Below the pieces are notes generated by a model. The model made no database searches, had not been told where the DNA came from, and worked only from the letters and a program-made list of their open reading frames with translations. From assembly GCF_030161635.1 (NCBI RefSeq), contig NZ_BSUO01000001.1, forward strand, positions 496,001-560,000: a DNA stretch of 64,000 bases, read 5' to 3'. Positions within the stretch are counted from its first letter, which is position 1; each line of letters starts with the position of its first letter. This stretch comes from Mobilicoccus caccae. GTDB lineage: Bacteria > Actinomycetota > Actinomycetes > Actinomycetales > Dermatophilaceae. Positions 53,030-63,804 of this stretch are shown one piece after another. The translations under genes and the position numbers were made by a program.

Positions 53030-53276
53030 GCCCCGTCCCATGTGTCGACCCCTGTCCGACCTGATTCGCCGGTGACGGTGCGCAGGCCGCCGGGTCGCAG
53101 GCCTCGGCGACTCAAGATTCCGGCCCGCGACCTGATGACGGTCTGAGGCGCCTATGCGGCTCGGCGCAGGCGCTGCTGCAAGCGCTGAGCGCTCGCTGCC
53201 GCGCGGCCGAGATCGAGGCTCAGATGACCGTGGTCGATCCATCAGGAGCACCGATCGCCCTGAGTGCGAACCCGGC

Positions 53277-54092
53277 TCAGGACGGTGAGCCGATGGCCTT
53301 GAGGGCGTCCACGAGCACGGCGTCGTCAGGGTTCTTGCCGACCCCGTAGGCGTTGAGCAGCACGACGGAGGCGCCCGTGCGGCGGACCGCGACGTCCTGC
53401 ACGACCTCGGCCGTCGTGGGACTGGACGTGCCGGTTGCGCTGCCGGGCACGGGGATCCGCACGCGTTGACGCCAGGCCACGACCCCGGCGGGTGCGCCGG
53501 CCAGGGAGAGCTTCTCGACCGTGAAGGTGCTCTGGCCGCCGTCGCCGTCCTTGGCGGTGTAGGTCGTGCAGTCGGGGATCTTCGAGGCCAGGGCCTTGGT
53601 GACCGTGGCGGCGGTGTCGTCGGCGTACACCCGCACGTGCTGTTCGAGGTAGGGGCCCGCGGCGGAGGCCTGCCAGTTCTGCTGGGCGCCGTCGACCGGA
53701 TCGCTCGGTTCGAGATCGACCCCGCACACCGTCATCCGGTAGCCGCGGGTGTCGCGTGCGGGGGTGGCGGTCCACCCGGTCGGCAGCGCCGAGGTGGGGA
53801 CGAGCAGGGGCGTCGCGCTGCCGTTGCCACCGGGCAGCCGGGCGACGCTGTCGGCGGGGGAGGTGCTCGCCCCGCCGGTCGGTGAGGGCTCGCTGGGTGG
53901 CGTGTCGGTGGGGGCTGCCTGCGTCGGTGTGCCGTCCGTCGGCGACGGCGTCGCACCCGGCGTTCCGGCCTCCGGTGAGAGCGCGGGTGTGGTCAGCGGT
54001 GCGGTCGGCGGAAGCCCGAGGCCGGCGCAGCCCGAGAGCGCCGTCATGGCCAGGAGGCCTGCGGCGACAGCGGATCGGCGGCGACAGCTCAT
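53277..54092 (-). CDS. Lipoprotein of unknown function
   Basis: The 271-residue protein has a lipobox LSGC (C22) after a short signal peptide ([14 protein letters not shown]). A Pro/Thr/Ser-rich linker of about 60 residues follows, then a C-terminal globular domain ([48 protein letters not shown]). It would be anchored at the outer face of the membrane. A TATCCT -10 box lies 7 nt before the ATG. I do not recognise the domain. Confidence 0.72.
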   Translation of the reverse strand: MSCRRRSAVAAGLLAMTALSGCAGLGLPPTAPLTTPALSPEAGTPGATPSPTDGTPTQAAPTDTPPSEPSPTGGASTSPADSVARLPGGNGSATPLLVPTSALPTGWTATPARDTRGYRMTVCGVDLEPSDPVDGAQQNWQASAAGPYLEQHVRVYADDTAATVTKALASKIPDCTTYTAKDGDGGQSTFTVEKLSLAGAPAGVVAWRQRVRIPVPGSATGTSSPTTAEVVQDVAVRRTGASVVLLNAYGVGKNPDDAVLVDALKAIGSPS

Positions 54093-54099
54093 CCTTCGC

Positions 54100-54105
54100 A
54101 GGATA
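54100..54105 (-). promoter_or_regulatory. -10 box of a leaderless promoter (lipoprotein)
   Basis: On the minus strand TATCCT (54105-54100) ends 7 nt before ATG 54092. Confidence 0.55.
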
Positions 54106-54278
54106 GGGAGCGGGGCGGGGTGGGGCGAGACGCCTGGGATACGTCGGCGGCGGTCACGCCCTCGTGGGAGGTCGGCTGCCGTGGCCGCAGGGGTCGGTCC
54201 TGGGCTCGTCGAGCACCCGGCCGGGCGTGTTTGCCCATGCGTCCGCCGCACCGGCGCCGGGGGTGGAAGGATGGAGCG

Positions 54279-55127
54279 GTGACTGCGATACCTCTCGACG
54301 GCAAGGCGACCCTCGCCCAGATCAAGACCGAGCTGAAGGCCCGTGTGGCAGAACTCGCGGAGAAGGGCATCACGCCCGGTCTCGCGACGGTGCTGGTCGG
54401 CGACGACCCCGCCTCCTCGTGGTACGTCGGCGCCAAGCACAAGGACTGCGCCGAGATCGGTATCACCAGCATCCGCCGCGACCTGCCGGCGTCCTCCACC
54501 CAGGCCGAGGTCGAGGCCGTCATCGACGACCTCAACGCCGACCCGGCCTGCACCGGCTACATCGTGCAGCAGCCCACGGGGCTCGACGAGTTCGCGCTCC
54601 TGTCCCGCATCGACCCCGACAAGGACGTCGACGGACTGCACCCGTTCAACCTCGGCTGCCTCGTGATGAACCGCCCGGCCCCGCTGCCGTGCACGCCGGT
54701 CGGCGTGGTCGAACTGCTGCGCCGTTTCGAGGTGCCGATCGCCGGGGCGCACGTCGTCGTGGTCGGTCGTGGACTCACCGTGGGCCGGCCGCTGGGGCTG
54801 CTGCTCACCCGCAAGTCGGAGAACGCCACGGTCACCCTGTGCCACACCGGAACCCGTGACCTCGCCTCTCATGTCTCGGACGCCGACATCGTCGTCGCCG
54901 CCGCAGGGGTGCCCGACATCATCACCAAGGACATGGTCAAGCCCGGCGCGGCCGTGCTCGACGTGGGCGTCTCCCGCCGCGACGGCAAGGTCGCCGGTGA
55001 CGTCTCCCGCGACGTCGCCGAGGTGGCGGGCTGGCTCACGCCCAACCCCGGCGGGGTCGGGCCGATGACGCGGGCGATGCTCCTGCAGAATGTCGTCGAG
55101 ACGGCCGAGCGTCAGGTTCAGGGCTGA
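54279..55127 (+). CDS. folD: Methylenetetrahydrofolate dehydrogenase/cyclohydrolase
   Basis: The 282-residue enzyme interconverts methylene-, methenyl- and 10-formyl-tetrahydrofolate. The family elements are YVGAKHKDC with the catalytic Lys, [38 protein letters not shown] and [15 protein letters not shown]. The usual VQLPLP substrate loop reads [12 protein letters not shown] 54279 follows GGAAGG. The 10-formyl product feeds PurN and PurH, whose genes are upstream. Confidence 0.94.
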   Translation: MTAIPLDGKATLAQIKTELKARVAELAEKGITPGLATVLVGDDPASSWYVGAKHKDCAEIGITSIRRDLPASSTQAEVEAVIDDLNADPACTGYIVQQPTGLDEFALLSRIDPDKDVDGLHPFNLGCLVMNRPAPLPCTPVGVVELLRRFEVPIAGAHVVVVGRGLTVGRPLGLLLTRKSENATVTLCHTGTRDLASHVSDADIVVAAAGVPDIITKDMVKPGAAVLDVGVSRRDGKVAGDVSRDVAEVAGWLTPNPGGVGPMTRAMLLQNVVETAERQVQG

Positions 55128-55135
55128 GTTCCGCG

Positions 55136-55450
55136 ATGAGCAGCACCTCCTCCCCACCCGCGGCGTCCACCGCCCGGCCCCTGGTCCGGCTGGGCGTGGG
55201 GTGGTGGGCCTGGGCGGTGCTGGTCCTCGGCGGTCTGGTGGTCTTCGCCGTCGGCGGCGGCATCCTCGCCGGTGGGCTGGTCATGGCCGCGGGGTTCGCG
55301 GTGGCGGCGGTTCTGCGGGCGGTGCTTCCGGCGGACAAGGCGGGGGGTCTGCACATCCGGGGCCGTCGGATCGATGTCCTGCTGCACGGACTCATGGCGG
55401 TGGCCGTGGTCCTCGCCGCCGTGCTCGTTCATCTGCGCGAGGCGACCTGA
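55136..55450 (+). CDS. DUF3017 membrane protein
   Basis: The 104-residue protein has three membrane helices (WWAWAVLVLGGLVVFAVGG, LVMAAGFAVAAVLRAVLP and LHGLMAVAVVLAAVLVHL). DUF3017 genes nearly always follow folD in actinobacteria, and here the gap is 8 nt. Function is unknown. Confidence 0.85.
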   Translation: MSSTSSPPAASTARPLVRLGVGWWAWAVLVLGGLVVFAVGGGILAGGLVMAAGFAVAAVLRAVLPADKAGGLHIRGRRIDVLLHGLMAVAVVLAAVLVHLREAT

Positions 55451-55884
55451 ACCTCGGGCCATTCCCGTGGGTAGGGGTGGCGCATCGTGGCCGGGTCGAC
55501 CTCGGTGTGCGGGGCCGCGGCGTGCAGGCGGCCGTCGCGCTGCACGATCGCCCCGGCGGACTCCATGCCTGAGAGGAGTTCCTGCGCGAACTCCTCGGCG
55601 TCGCGGCGGAGCAGCCTCGCGGCGTCGGTGAGCCAGGCACGGTCGATGAGGTACTGCTCGATCTCCGCGGACGGGATGCCCCCGCGGATCATCAACGCGT
55701 AGGCGAGGATCCGTCGCGCGCCGTACCAGAGCGCGCCGTCGGGGTCGTCGACGAGGCGCTGGGCGCGGGTCAGGGCTTTGGCGACGGCGCGCTGGGGATC
55801 GACCAGGATCGGACCGTGCGCGGGCAGGACGACCCGCGCGGACAACTCGGCGATCCGCCAGCCGGGCAGATCGTCGGAGCTCAC
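55429..55884 (-). CDS. Metallo-beta-lactamase-fold C-terminal region, N-terminally truncated
   Basis: The 151-residue protein resembles the C-terminal part of long MBL-fold hydrolases. It has ARVVLPAHGPILVDPQRAVAKALTRAQRLVDDP, then a winged-helix-like tail (YGARRILAYALMIRGGI, DAARLLRRDAEEFAQELL). The zinc-binding HxHxDH part expected upstream is absent. However, GTG 55884 is preceded by a good GGGAG site. It is either a shortened stand-alone protein or a remnant. It overlaps DUF3017 by 22 bp at the 3' end. Confidence 0.6.
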   Translation of the reverse strand: MSSDDLPGWRIAELSARVVLPAHGPILVDPQRAVAKALTRAQRLVDDPDGALWYGARRILAYALMIRGGIPSAEIEQYLIDRAWLTDAARLLRRDAEEFAQELLSGMESAGAIVQRDGRLHAAAPHTEVDPATMRHPYPREWPEVQVASRR

Positions 55885-55961
55885 GTGCGCACTCCCTTTC
55901 CGAAGGCCGACGGTGAACCTCTGGGCAGGCTATCCGCCCCACCGGGATCGAGGCCGTCGAC

Positions 55962-56000
55962 GACGCAGGGCCCCTCCCGATCGGGGAGAGGCCCTGCGTC
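55962..56000. terminator. Hairpin terminator after mdh
   Basis: GACGCAGGGCC-type arms 55962-55980 and 55981-56000 pair almost perfectly, 40 nt beyond the mdh stop. Confidence 0.75.
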
Positions 56001-56039
56001 CGGGGGCGTGGATCGTGCGTCCGACGATCCGTGCCGGGA

Positions 56040-57215
<1,176 letters not shown>

Positions 57216-57971
57216 TCAGATGCGTTCGCCCTCGATGTCGATGCCCTCCCGGTGCTCGCCGGTGAGCGCGGCGTAGGCGAAGCCGGCGATGGCCGCACCG
57301 ATGATCGGCGCCACCCAGAACAGCCACAGCTGCATGGGGGCTCCGTCGCCGTTGAAGAACGCGACGGCGGTCGAGCGCGCCGGGTTGACGGAGGTGTTGG
57401 TGATCGGGATGGAGATGAGGTGGATGAGGGTCAGCGAAAGACCGATGGCCAGCGGCGCGAAGCCGACGGGGGCGCGGGAGTCGGTGGTGCCGAGGATGAC
57501 GATGAGGAAGAACGCGGTGAGGATGACCTCCGCGAGGAACGCGGCCATGAGGCCGTACCCGGCGGGCGACCCCGCGCCGTAGCCGTTGGCGGCCATGTTG
57601 CCGGTGGCGGTGAATCCCTCCCTGCCGCTGGCGATGGCGAAGAGGGCGGCGCCCGCGAGGAGTCCGGCGACGACCTGGGTGATGACGTAGGCGGGGACGT
57701 CCTTCCACTTGAAGCGCTTGGCGACCGCGCAACCGATGGTGACGGCGGGGTTGAAGTGTCCGCCCGAGACGTGTCCGACGGCGTACGCCATGGTCAGCAC
57801 CGTGAGGCCGAAGGCCAGGGCCACGCCCATGAAGCCGATGCCCATGTTGACGGGGTCGTCGGCGTGCATGACGTGAGCAGCGAAGATCGCGCTGCCGCAG
57901 CCGCCGAAGACGAGCCAGAACGTGCCCAGCGCCTCCGCGCTCAACCGGTGTGCGAGAGCTGGTGTGTTCAC
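57216..57971 (-). CDS. aqpZ: Aquaporin Z-type water channel
   Basis: The 251-residue protein has six membrane helices and the two signature NPA loops, GGHFNPAVT and SVNPARS. The N-terminus [20 protein letters not shown] matches AqpZ. The narrow-pore residues look like those of water channels rather than glycerol channels. GTG 57971 follows AAGGA. The short acidic C-tail ends in EGERI. Confidence 0.9.
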   Translation of the reverse strand: MNTPALAHRLSAEALGTFWLVFGGCGSAIFAAHVMHADDPVNMGIGFMGVALAFGLTVLTMAYAVGHVSGGHFNPAVTIGCAVAKRFKWKDVPAYVITQVVAGLLAGAALFAIASGREGFTATGNMAANGYGAGSPAGYGLMAAFLAEVILTAFFLIVILGTTDSRAPVGFAPLAIGLSLTLIHLISIPITNTSVNPARSTAVAFFNGDGAPMQLWLFWVAPIIGAAIAGFAYAALTGEHREGIDIEGERI

Positions 57972-58082
57972 GACGATCCTTGCTTCTGAGAGGTATTCGG
58001 GATTGGGGAGGGCTCGATCGCCATCCGTGGACGACGGTAGCGCGACCGCTCCCCGACGTCGCGCAGCCACCCCCAGGCACCG

Positions 58083-58119
58083 GCAGCCCTGATCCACCGC
58101 GTCGGTGGATCAGGGCTGC
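58083..58119. terminator. Perfect 17-bp hairpin terminator
   Basis: Arms 58083-58099 and 58103-58119 pair completely around CGT, downstream of the hypothetical protein gene on the minus strand. Confidence 0.85.
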
Positions 58120-58149
58120 AGGTGATCGGAAGGGGTGTTCGGCGCGTCC

Positions 58150-59157
58150 TCAGCGCTTGCGGCCGAAGAGGCGCTTGAACAGGCCCGGCTTGTCCTCCTC
58201 GGGCCGGCTCTCGCTCGGCCGGGCGTCCTCGGGTCGGGCCGGCTCGACGGGTCGGCCGTCCGCGGCCGGGGCCGGGGCCACCGGCTCGGGCCGGGGCTCG
58301 GCGGAGGGGCGGTGCTCCGCCGCAGGGCGGTCGGGCTGCGGAGTCGCCTGCTCCGTGGGGCGGTCCACCGGGCGGTCCACGGGAGTCATCTCGCGGTCGT
58401 CGGTGGTGCGGGCCGAGGTCGCGCCGCCGGTCTCGCGGGACTCCTCGGCGCCCTCGACCGGGACGGCCAACAGCGGCGGGCTCGTCGCGGGATCGGCGGC
58501 CGCGGCCGTGGAGGTCGGGACGACGACCTCGGGACGCGCCTCGTCGTGGGTGTCGGGGGCGTCGCGGCCGTCGTGGGACGCCGCCGGTGCGTGCTCGTGC
58601 ATCGGACGATCGACGGGTCGTTCCTCGGTGTGCGGGAAGTCGCCCGAGGTCTCCTCCGAGCCCAGCGCCACCTCGCGCGCACCCGTCTCGGCGTGGGCGG
58701 GGTAGGAGGCGTCGGAGCGCAGGTCGGCCTCCGGCTCGGTGTTGTGCACCACGCCGGGGGAGTCCTCGTACTCCATGCCGACGAACCGTTTGGTCTGCTC
58801 GGAGAACACGTACACGCCGTCACGTTCGGACAGGGCCGCCATGATGCGGGCGACGTCGCGCTCGCGGACGCCGGTGGGGTCCTCCTGCCCGGAGGCGTCG
58901 ATCATCGTCGTGCACCGGGTGACGCGCTTGCGACGCAGCGGGGAGGCGTAGTCGGCGTAGCGGTCGCCCAACCCGTCGGCGTCGTCGTCGTACCAGAAGG
59001 TGTACGTGTAGTCCTCGAGTGTGAGTTCCGCCTTGATCTCGCCCTGTTCGACCCGTGCCTCGGGGAACAGTCCGACGAGGATGTCGGCGAGCGCCTGCTG
59101 CGGCAGCGTCTCGGAGCTCTTGGCGAACACGATGTGGGGGTAAGCGTTGCCGGCCAT
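58150..59157 (-). CDS. Hypothetical protein with disordered Pro/Glu/Arg-rich tail
   Basis: The 335-residue protein has an N-terminal domain of about 150 residues (HIVFAKSSETLPQQALADILVGLF, DYTYTFWYDDDADG, VGMEYEDSPGVVHNTEPE). A long low-complexity, charged region (PVDRPVDRPTEQ, PRPEPVAPAPA) follows. The last residues KPGLFKRLFGRKR form a basic amphipathic tail. There are no membrane segments. It may contact membrane or nucleic acid through the tail; that is inference. ATG 59157 is the first Met before the conserved-looking domain. Confidence 0.65.
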   Translation of the reverse strand: MAGNAYPHIVFAKSSETLPQQALADILVGLFPEARVEQGEIKAELTLEDYTYTFWYDDDADGLGDRYADYASPLRRKRVTRCTTMIDASGQEDPTGVRERDVARIMAALSERDGVYVFSEQTKRFVGMEYEDSPGVVHNTEPEADLRSDASYPAHAETGAREVALGSEETSGDFPHTEERPVDRPMHEHAPAASHDGRDAPDTHDEARPEVVVPTSTAAAADPATSPPLLAVPVEGAEESRETGGATSARTTDDREMTPVDRPVDRPTEQATPQPDRPAAEHRPSAEPRPEPVAPAPAADGRPVEPARPEDARPSESRPEEDKPGLFKRLFGRKR

Positions 59158-59392
59158 GGGGCCATCCTGGCGCACCACCGGAGCTCGTGCGACCCGCACC
59201 CCACTCCGAACGGGGTCCGCAGGCCGCCGGCAGGCCGCGCCCGCGGCCCATCCGACGTCGCGCGAGCGGGGCGCCGGGTAGGGTCGGGAGAGACGATTCT
59301 CTCGCCCGGCTCCCGGTGGATCCGGGTGGTCGGGAGAGGTCTCACACCGTCCGACACCAGGTTCACACCGTTCGACGAAGGAGCTGCCACCC

Positions 59393-61618
59393 GTGGCGAC
59401 ACAGAAGATCATCTGGACCCAGATCGACGAGGCTCCGGCGCTCGCCTCCTACTCGTTCCTGCCGATCGTCGAGGCGTTCACGCGCGGCACCGGTGTGGAC
59501 GTCGAGACCAGCGACATCTCGCTGTCGGGTCGCATCCTCGCGCAGTTCCCCGACCGGCTGGGCTCCGACCAGCGCATCGAGGACAACCTGGCCAAGCTCG
59601 GCGAGCTGACCCAGAGCCCCGAGGCGGCCATCATCAAGCTGCCGAACATCAGCGCCTCGGTGCCGCAGCTCAAGGCGGCCATCGCGGAGTTGCAGCAGAA
59701 GGGGTACGACATCCCCGACTACCCCGAGAAGGCGACGTCGGAGGAGGACGAGAAGGTCCGCGCCGCCTACGCCAAGGTGCTCGGCTCGGCGGTCAACCCC
59801 GTGCTGCGTGAAGGCAACTCCGATCGGCGTGCCCCGCAGTCGGTCAAGGCCTTCGCGCAGAAGAACCCCCACCGCCTGGGTGAGTGGAGCTCGGACAACA
59901 AGGCGCGGGTCGAGAGCATGGCCGGCGGCGACTTCTACGGCAACGAGAAGTCGGTCGTCGCGCGCGAGGACTCCGACCTGACGATCACCTTCACGGGCAC
60001 CGACGGCACGAGCACCGTCCTCAAGGACGGCATCTCGGTGCTCGAGGGCGAGATCGTCGACGGCACGGTCATGAACGTCTCTGCGCTGCAGTCGTTCTAC
60101 CGCGACCAGATCGAGGCGGCCAAGGCCGACGACCTGTTGCTGTCGCTGCACCTCAAGGCCACGATGATGAAGGTGTCCGACCCGGTGCTGTTCGGGCACG
60201 GCGTCGTCGCCTACTTCTCCGACGTCTTCGAGAAGTACGGCGCCGACCTGGAGTCGGCGGGTGTCGACCCCAACCTCGGCCTGGGCGACCTGTACAGCAA
60301 GCTCGACAAGCTCGGCCCCGAGAAGAAGGCCGAGATCGAGGCGGCGATCCAGCGCCAGTACGAGTCCCGTCCGCGCCTCGCGATGGTCGACTCCGACAAG
60401 GGCATCACCAACCTGCACGCCCCGAACGACATCATCATCGACGCCTCGATGCCCGTCGTCGTGCGCGACTCCGGTGAGATGTGGAACGCCGACGGCGACC
60501 GTCAGCAGACGCTCGCGATGGTTCCGGACCGCTCCTACGGCCCGATGTACCAGGCCGTGTTCGAGGACTGCCGCAAGAACGGCCGCCTCGACCCGGCCAC
60601 GATCGGTTCGGTGCCCAACGTCGGCCTCATGGCCCAGAAGGCCGAGGAGTACGGCTCGCACCCCACGACGTTCGTCATGACCGGCAACGGCACGGTCACC
60701 GTCACCGACCAACACGGCGCCAAGCTCTTCGACCACGAGGTCCACGAGGGCGACATCTGGCGGATGAGCCGGGTGCGCGACATCCCGGTGCGCAACTGGG
60801 TCGAGCTGGCCGTCACCCGCGCGAAGGCCACGGGCGCCCCGGCGGTGTTCTTCCTCGACGAGAACCGGGCGCACGACTCGCACGTCATCGACAAGGTCAA
60901 GGCCTACCTGCCCGAGGCCGGCGGCGACGAGATCGAGTACGTCATCAAGCGTCCGGTCGACGCGATCACCTACTGCCTCGAGCGGATCCGCCGCGGCGAG
61001 GACGCGATCTCGGTCACCGGCAACGTGCTGCGCGACTACCTCACCGACCTCTTCCCGATCCTCGAGCTGGGCACCAGCGCCAAGATGCTGTCGGTCGTGC
61101 CGCTGCTCAACGGCGGTGGCCTCTTCGAGACCGGTGCCGGTGGCTCGGCCCCCAAGCACGTGCAGCAGTTCACGGCGGAGAACTACCTGCGGTGGGACTC
61201 CCTGGGCGAGTTCTCGGCCCTCGGCGCCTGCTTCGAGCACATCGCGCAGACGACGGGCAACGACAAGGCCAAGGTGCTCGGCGAGACGCTGGACGCCGCC
61301 ATCGGCCGGTTCCTCGACGAGAACAAGTCTCCGGCCCGCAAGCTCGGCCAGATCGACAACCGCGGCAGCCACTACTACCTGGCCCTGTACTGGGCGCAGG
61401 CGCTCGCGGCCCAGGACGAGGACGCCGCGCTCAAGGAGCGGTTCTCCACGGTGGCCTCGCAGTTGGCCGACAACGAGGAGCAGATCAACGCCGAGCTCAT
61501 CGGCGCGCAGGGGCACCCGGTCGACCTCGGCGGGTACTTCCGTCCCGACCCGGAGAAGGCCTCGGCGGCGATGCGTCCCAGCGCCACCATGAACGGGATC
61601 ATCGACGCGCTTCGCTGA
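59393..61618 (+). CDS. icd: Isocitrate dehydrogenase (NADP), monomeric type
   Basis: The 741-residue enzyme is the large monomeric IDH, which oxidises isocitrate to 2-oxoglutarate in the TCA cycle. Landmarks are [62 protein letters not shown] and [20 protein letters not shown]. The GTG follows AAGGAG. It is followed by a terminator. Monomeric IDH is frequent in actinobacteria. Confidence 0.95.
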   Translation: MATQKIIWTQIDEAPALASYSFLPIVEAFTRGTGVDVETSDISLSGRILAQFPDRLGSDQRIEDNLAKLGELTQSPEAAIIKLPNISASVPQLKAAIAELQQKGYDIPDYPEKATSEEDEKVRAAYAKVLGSAVNPVLREGNSDRRAPQSVKAFAQKNPHRLGEWSSDNKARVESMAGGDFYGNEKSVVAREDSDLTITFTGTDGTSTVLKDGISVLEGEIVDGTVMNVSALQSFYRDQIEAAKADDLLLSLHLKATMMKVSDPVLFGHGVVAYFSDVFEKYGADLESAGVDPNLGLGDLYSKLDKLGPEKKAEIEAAIQRQYESRPRLAMVDSDKGITNLHAPNDIIIDASMPVVVRDSGEMWNADGDRQQTLAMVPDRSYGPMYQAVFEDCRKNGRLDPATIGSVPNVGLMAQKAEEYGSHPTTFVMTGNGTVTVTDQHGAKLFDHEVHEGDIWRMSRVRDIPVRNWVELAVTRAKATGAPAVFFLDENRAHDSHVIDKVKAYLPEAGGDEIEYVIKRPVDAITYCLERIRRGEDAISVTGNVLRDYLTDLFPILELGTSAKMLSVVPLLNGGGLFETGAGGSAPKHVQQFTAENYLRWDSLGEFSALGACFEHIAQTTGNDKAKVLGETLDAAIGRFLDENKSPARKLGQIDNRGSHYYLALYWAQALAAQDEDAALKERFSTVASQLADNEEQINAELIGAQGHPVDLGGYFRPDPEKASAAMRPSATMNGIIDALR

Positions 61619-61655
61619 GTTCCGGATTCTCCCCGGGGTCGCTCGACCCCACTCG

Positions 61656-61689
61656 TTCGGCCCGTCGGCTCCTGCCGGCGGGCCGAACG
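61656..61689. terminator. Hairpin terminator after icd
   Basis: GTTCGGCCCGTCGG (61656-61669) pairs with CCGGCGGGCCGAAC (61676-61689) except for one mismatch. Confidence 0.8.
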
Positions 61690-61858
61690 CGTTGCGCCCG
61701 TGGACGATCGTGCCCCCGAGGCGTCCGCGACGCGAATAACTCTGACGAATCGCGCGACATTGTCAGGGATGCGGGGGTGAACCGGTCAGAGTCGGGCAGG
61801 ATGCAAGGGGATCGGGCTCCCGGCCGACATCCTGCGTGCCTACGAGAGAGCGGAGCAC

Positions 61859-62754
61859 ATGACCACCGATGATGGAGGATCGCAGACTCAGGACGGTTTC
61901 GCCGTCGTGCTCCGAGGGGCGATCGCGGCGCGGGGGATCAGCCTGGATCAGTTGCGACGGGCGCTGGCGCGCAAGGGGGTCACGGTCAGCGTCGCCACGC
62001 TGAGCTACTGGCAGTCGGGCCGCAGCCGCCCCGAACGCGCCACCTCCCTGGCCGCCATCGGTCCGCTGGAGGAGTGTCTGGAACTGCCCCGCGGCTTCCT
62101 GGCGAGCCGGCTGCCCACCTCCCGGCGTAGGCAGACCCGCGACGAGGAGTTCTACGACCAGGCGCAGCTGCCGGACACCTCGGTCCGGCCCCATCACATC
62201 GGCCAGGCCGTCGAGCAGCTCGATCTGGACTACTCCGGCGCCACCTGGGTGAGCATCCACGACCGGATCCGCCTGGACCGCAACCGCATGGAGACGATGC
62301 ACGAGGTGCGGCTGCTCCTGCAGGCACGTCGTGACGGTTTCGACCGGTTCCCGGTGTGGATGGAGACCGACGACCCCTCGATCTACCCGGTGGTCACGGC
62401 GTTGACCAACTGCCGGGTGGGGCGCGTGAGGGAGTTCCGCGAGCACCGCGGCATCGCCGTGGAGATGCTCCTGGAGCGCCCGCTGCGCCAGGAAGAGACG
62501 ATGCTCGTGGAGCATCGGCTGTCGTTCGTCGGGCCGCAGACACCCAAGACGTACGTGTGGCGTCGGGTCGTCACCCCTCCCGGGAGGTGGTGATGGAGAT
62601 CCAGTTCGACCCCGAGACGGTGCCGACCTCGGCCACCGCCGCAGCCGTGATCGACGGGGTGCGCGAGGAGTTCGCCGTGCCGGTGCACCGCACGATCCAG
62701 GCCCACTTCACCGACCGCCCGCCGGGTCGTTTCCACCTGTCCTGGACCTGGTGA
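61859..62754 (+). CDS. HTH plus beta-rich domain protein, paralogue 1; frame interrupted once
   Basis: The N-terminal 75 residues look like an XRE-type helix-turn-helix (SVATLSYWQSGRSRPERATSLAAIGPLEECL). The remaining 220 form a beta-rich domain with WVSIHDRIRL, DGFDRFPVWME and FREHRGIAVEML. One base is missing around 62579-62581; restoring it joins VVTPPREVVMEIQFDPETVP to the end FHLSWTW, for 298 residues. It is clearly homologous to the next gene over its full length. Family function is unknown; it may be a transcription factor sensing an unknown ligand. Confidence 0.7.
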
Positions 62755-62837
62755 GCTCGCGACGCGCCGCCACGAGCCGGAGCCCTCGCCTCCCACCTGC
62801 GGCGCCGTAGATCGATCACGCGGCGAGCAACCGGTTC

Positions 62838-62843
62838 TACAGT
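62838..62843 (+). promoter_or_regulatory. -10 box of a leaderless promoter (paralogue 2)
   Basis: TACAGT ends 6 nt before ATG 62850. Confidence 0.55.
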
Positions 62844-62849
62844 GACCCA

Positions 62850-63683
62850 ATGACCAGCGGGACCGCAGCGTTCGAGACGCTCCTGAGCGAGGCCATGGAC
62901 CGTCGTGGCCTGTCACTCGGACGCATCCGCTACCACCTGCGTCTGCGGGGCCACGACCTGTCGGTGGCGACGTTGAGTTACTGGCGGCGGGGGTTGTCCC
63001 GCCCCACCCGACTGCGATCACTGGCCGCGGTCGAGGCCCTGGAGGAGATCCTCGATGTCACACCCGGCGAACTCACGGGGTCGTTGGTCGAACGAATCCG
63101 GCCGGAGGGCCCCGGGGCGCCCGGCGAGGAAGCGTTGGTGGCCTCACTCGGCCTGTCCTGGGACGACGGGCTCGTGCGCACCAGCGTGCATGACAGCGTC
63201 GTCCTCGATGCCGCGGGCCGACCCTCGACCTACCGGCTCCGGGAGACCGCGGTGGCCCAGCGCGCCGGGATCGACCGGTACCCCGTGGCGATCTGGCAGG
63301 ACGACGGCCTGGCGGGGGTCCGGATCACGGCCGGCGACAACTGCGTGCTCGGGCGCGAGAGGCGGACCGACGGCGCGGTGCTGGCCGAGATCCTCCTGCC
63401 CCGGGCGCTGGGGACCGGTGAGTCGTGGACGACCGATGTCTCCGTCACCCACGGCGACGGAGCCGCCCCCATGGAGTGCTGGGGCAGATGTGTGACCACC
63501 CGGACCCGGTTGGTGCACTTCACGATCCACTTCTCGCCCGCCCGTCTGCCGATGAGCGCCGCGGCGGTCACCGAGGTCAAGGGCGTCACGACGCGCGTGC
63601 CGTTGGTGATCACGGGGAGCTCCCTCGAACTGCACCTTCAGGACTTCGGTCCGGGTGAGGCGCGGATCAACTGGTCCTGGTAA
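62850..63683 (+). CDS. HTH plus beta-rich domain protein, paralogue 2
   Basis: The 277-residue protein has the same layout as its neighbour. The HTH is SVATLSYWRRGLSRPTRLRSLAAVEALEEIL; the beta-rich domain has TSVHDSVVLD, AGIDRYPVAIWQDD and MECWGRCVTTRTRLVHFTIHFSPARLPMSAAAV; and it ends INWSW. The pair shares LSYWxxGxSRPxRxxSLAA and the final SWxW. It has its own -10, so it is not strictly cotranscribed. Function is unknown. Confidence 0.75.
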   Translation: MTSGTAAFETLLSEAMDRRGLSLGRIRYHLRLRGHDLSVATLSYWRRGLSRPTRLRSLAAVEALEEILDVTPGELTGSLVERIRPEGPGAPGEEALVASLGLSWDDGLVRTSVHDSVVLDAAGRPSTYRLRETAVAQRAGIDRYPVAIWQDDGLAGVRITAGDNCVLGRERRTDGAVLAEILLPRALGTGESWTTDVSVTHGDGAAPMECWGRCVTTRTRLVHFTIHFSPARLPMSAAAVTEVKGVTTRVPLVITGSSLELHLQDFGPGEARINWSW

Positions 63684-63804
63684 TCCAATTCACTACACGA
63701 TCAAGCGCTTCGGCCGATGAGGACCGTGCCTGCGTCCGGTGCGCAGGCCGGTGTCTGCGCCGGCGGGCATCCGTGGGATCACTCCCCAGGAGAGCGAGAG
63801 CCTC

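Noticed and set aside
53030..53276. An open plus-strand stretch between the HNH pseudogene and the lipoprotein
   Set aside because: It has no start with a ribosome site and no recognisable domain; I see nothing supported here.
61690..61858. A gene between icd and HTH paralogue 1
   Set aside because: No frame with a plausible start and length; only the terminator at 61656-61689 is supported.
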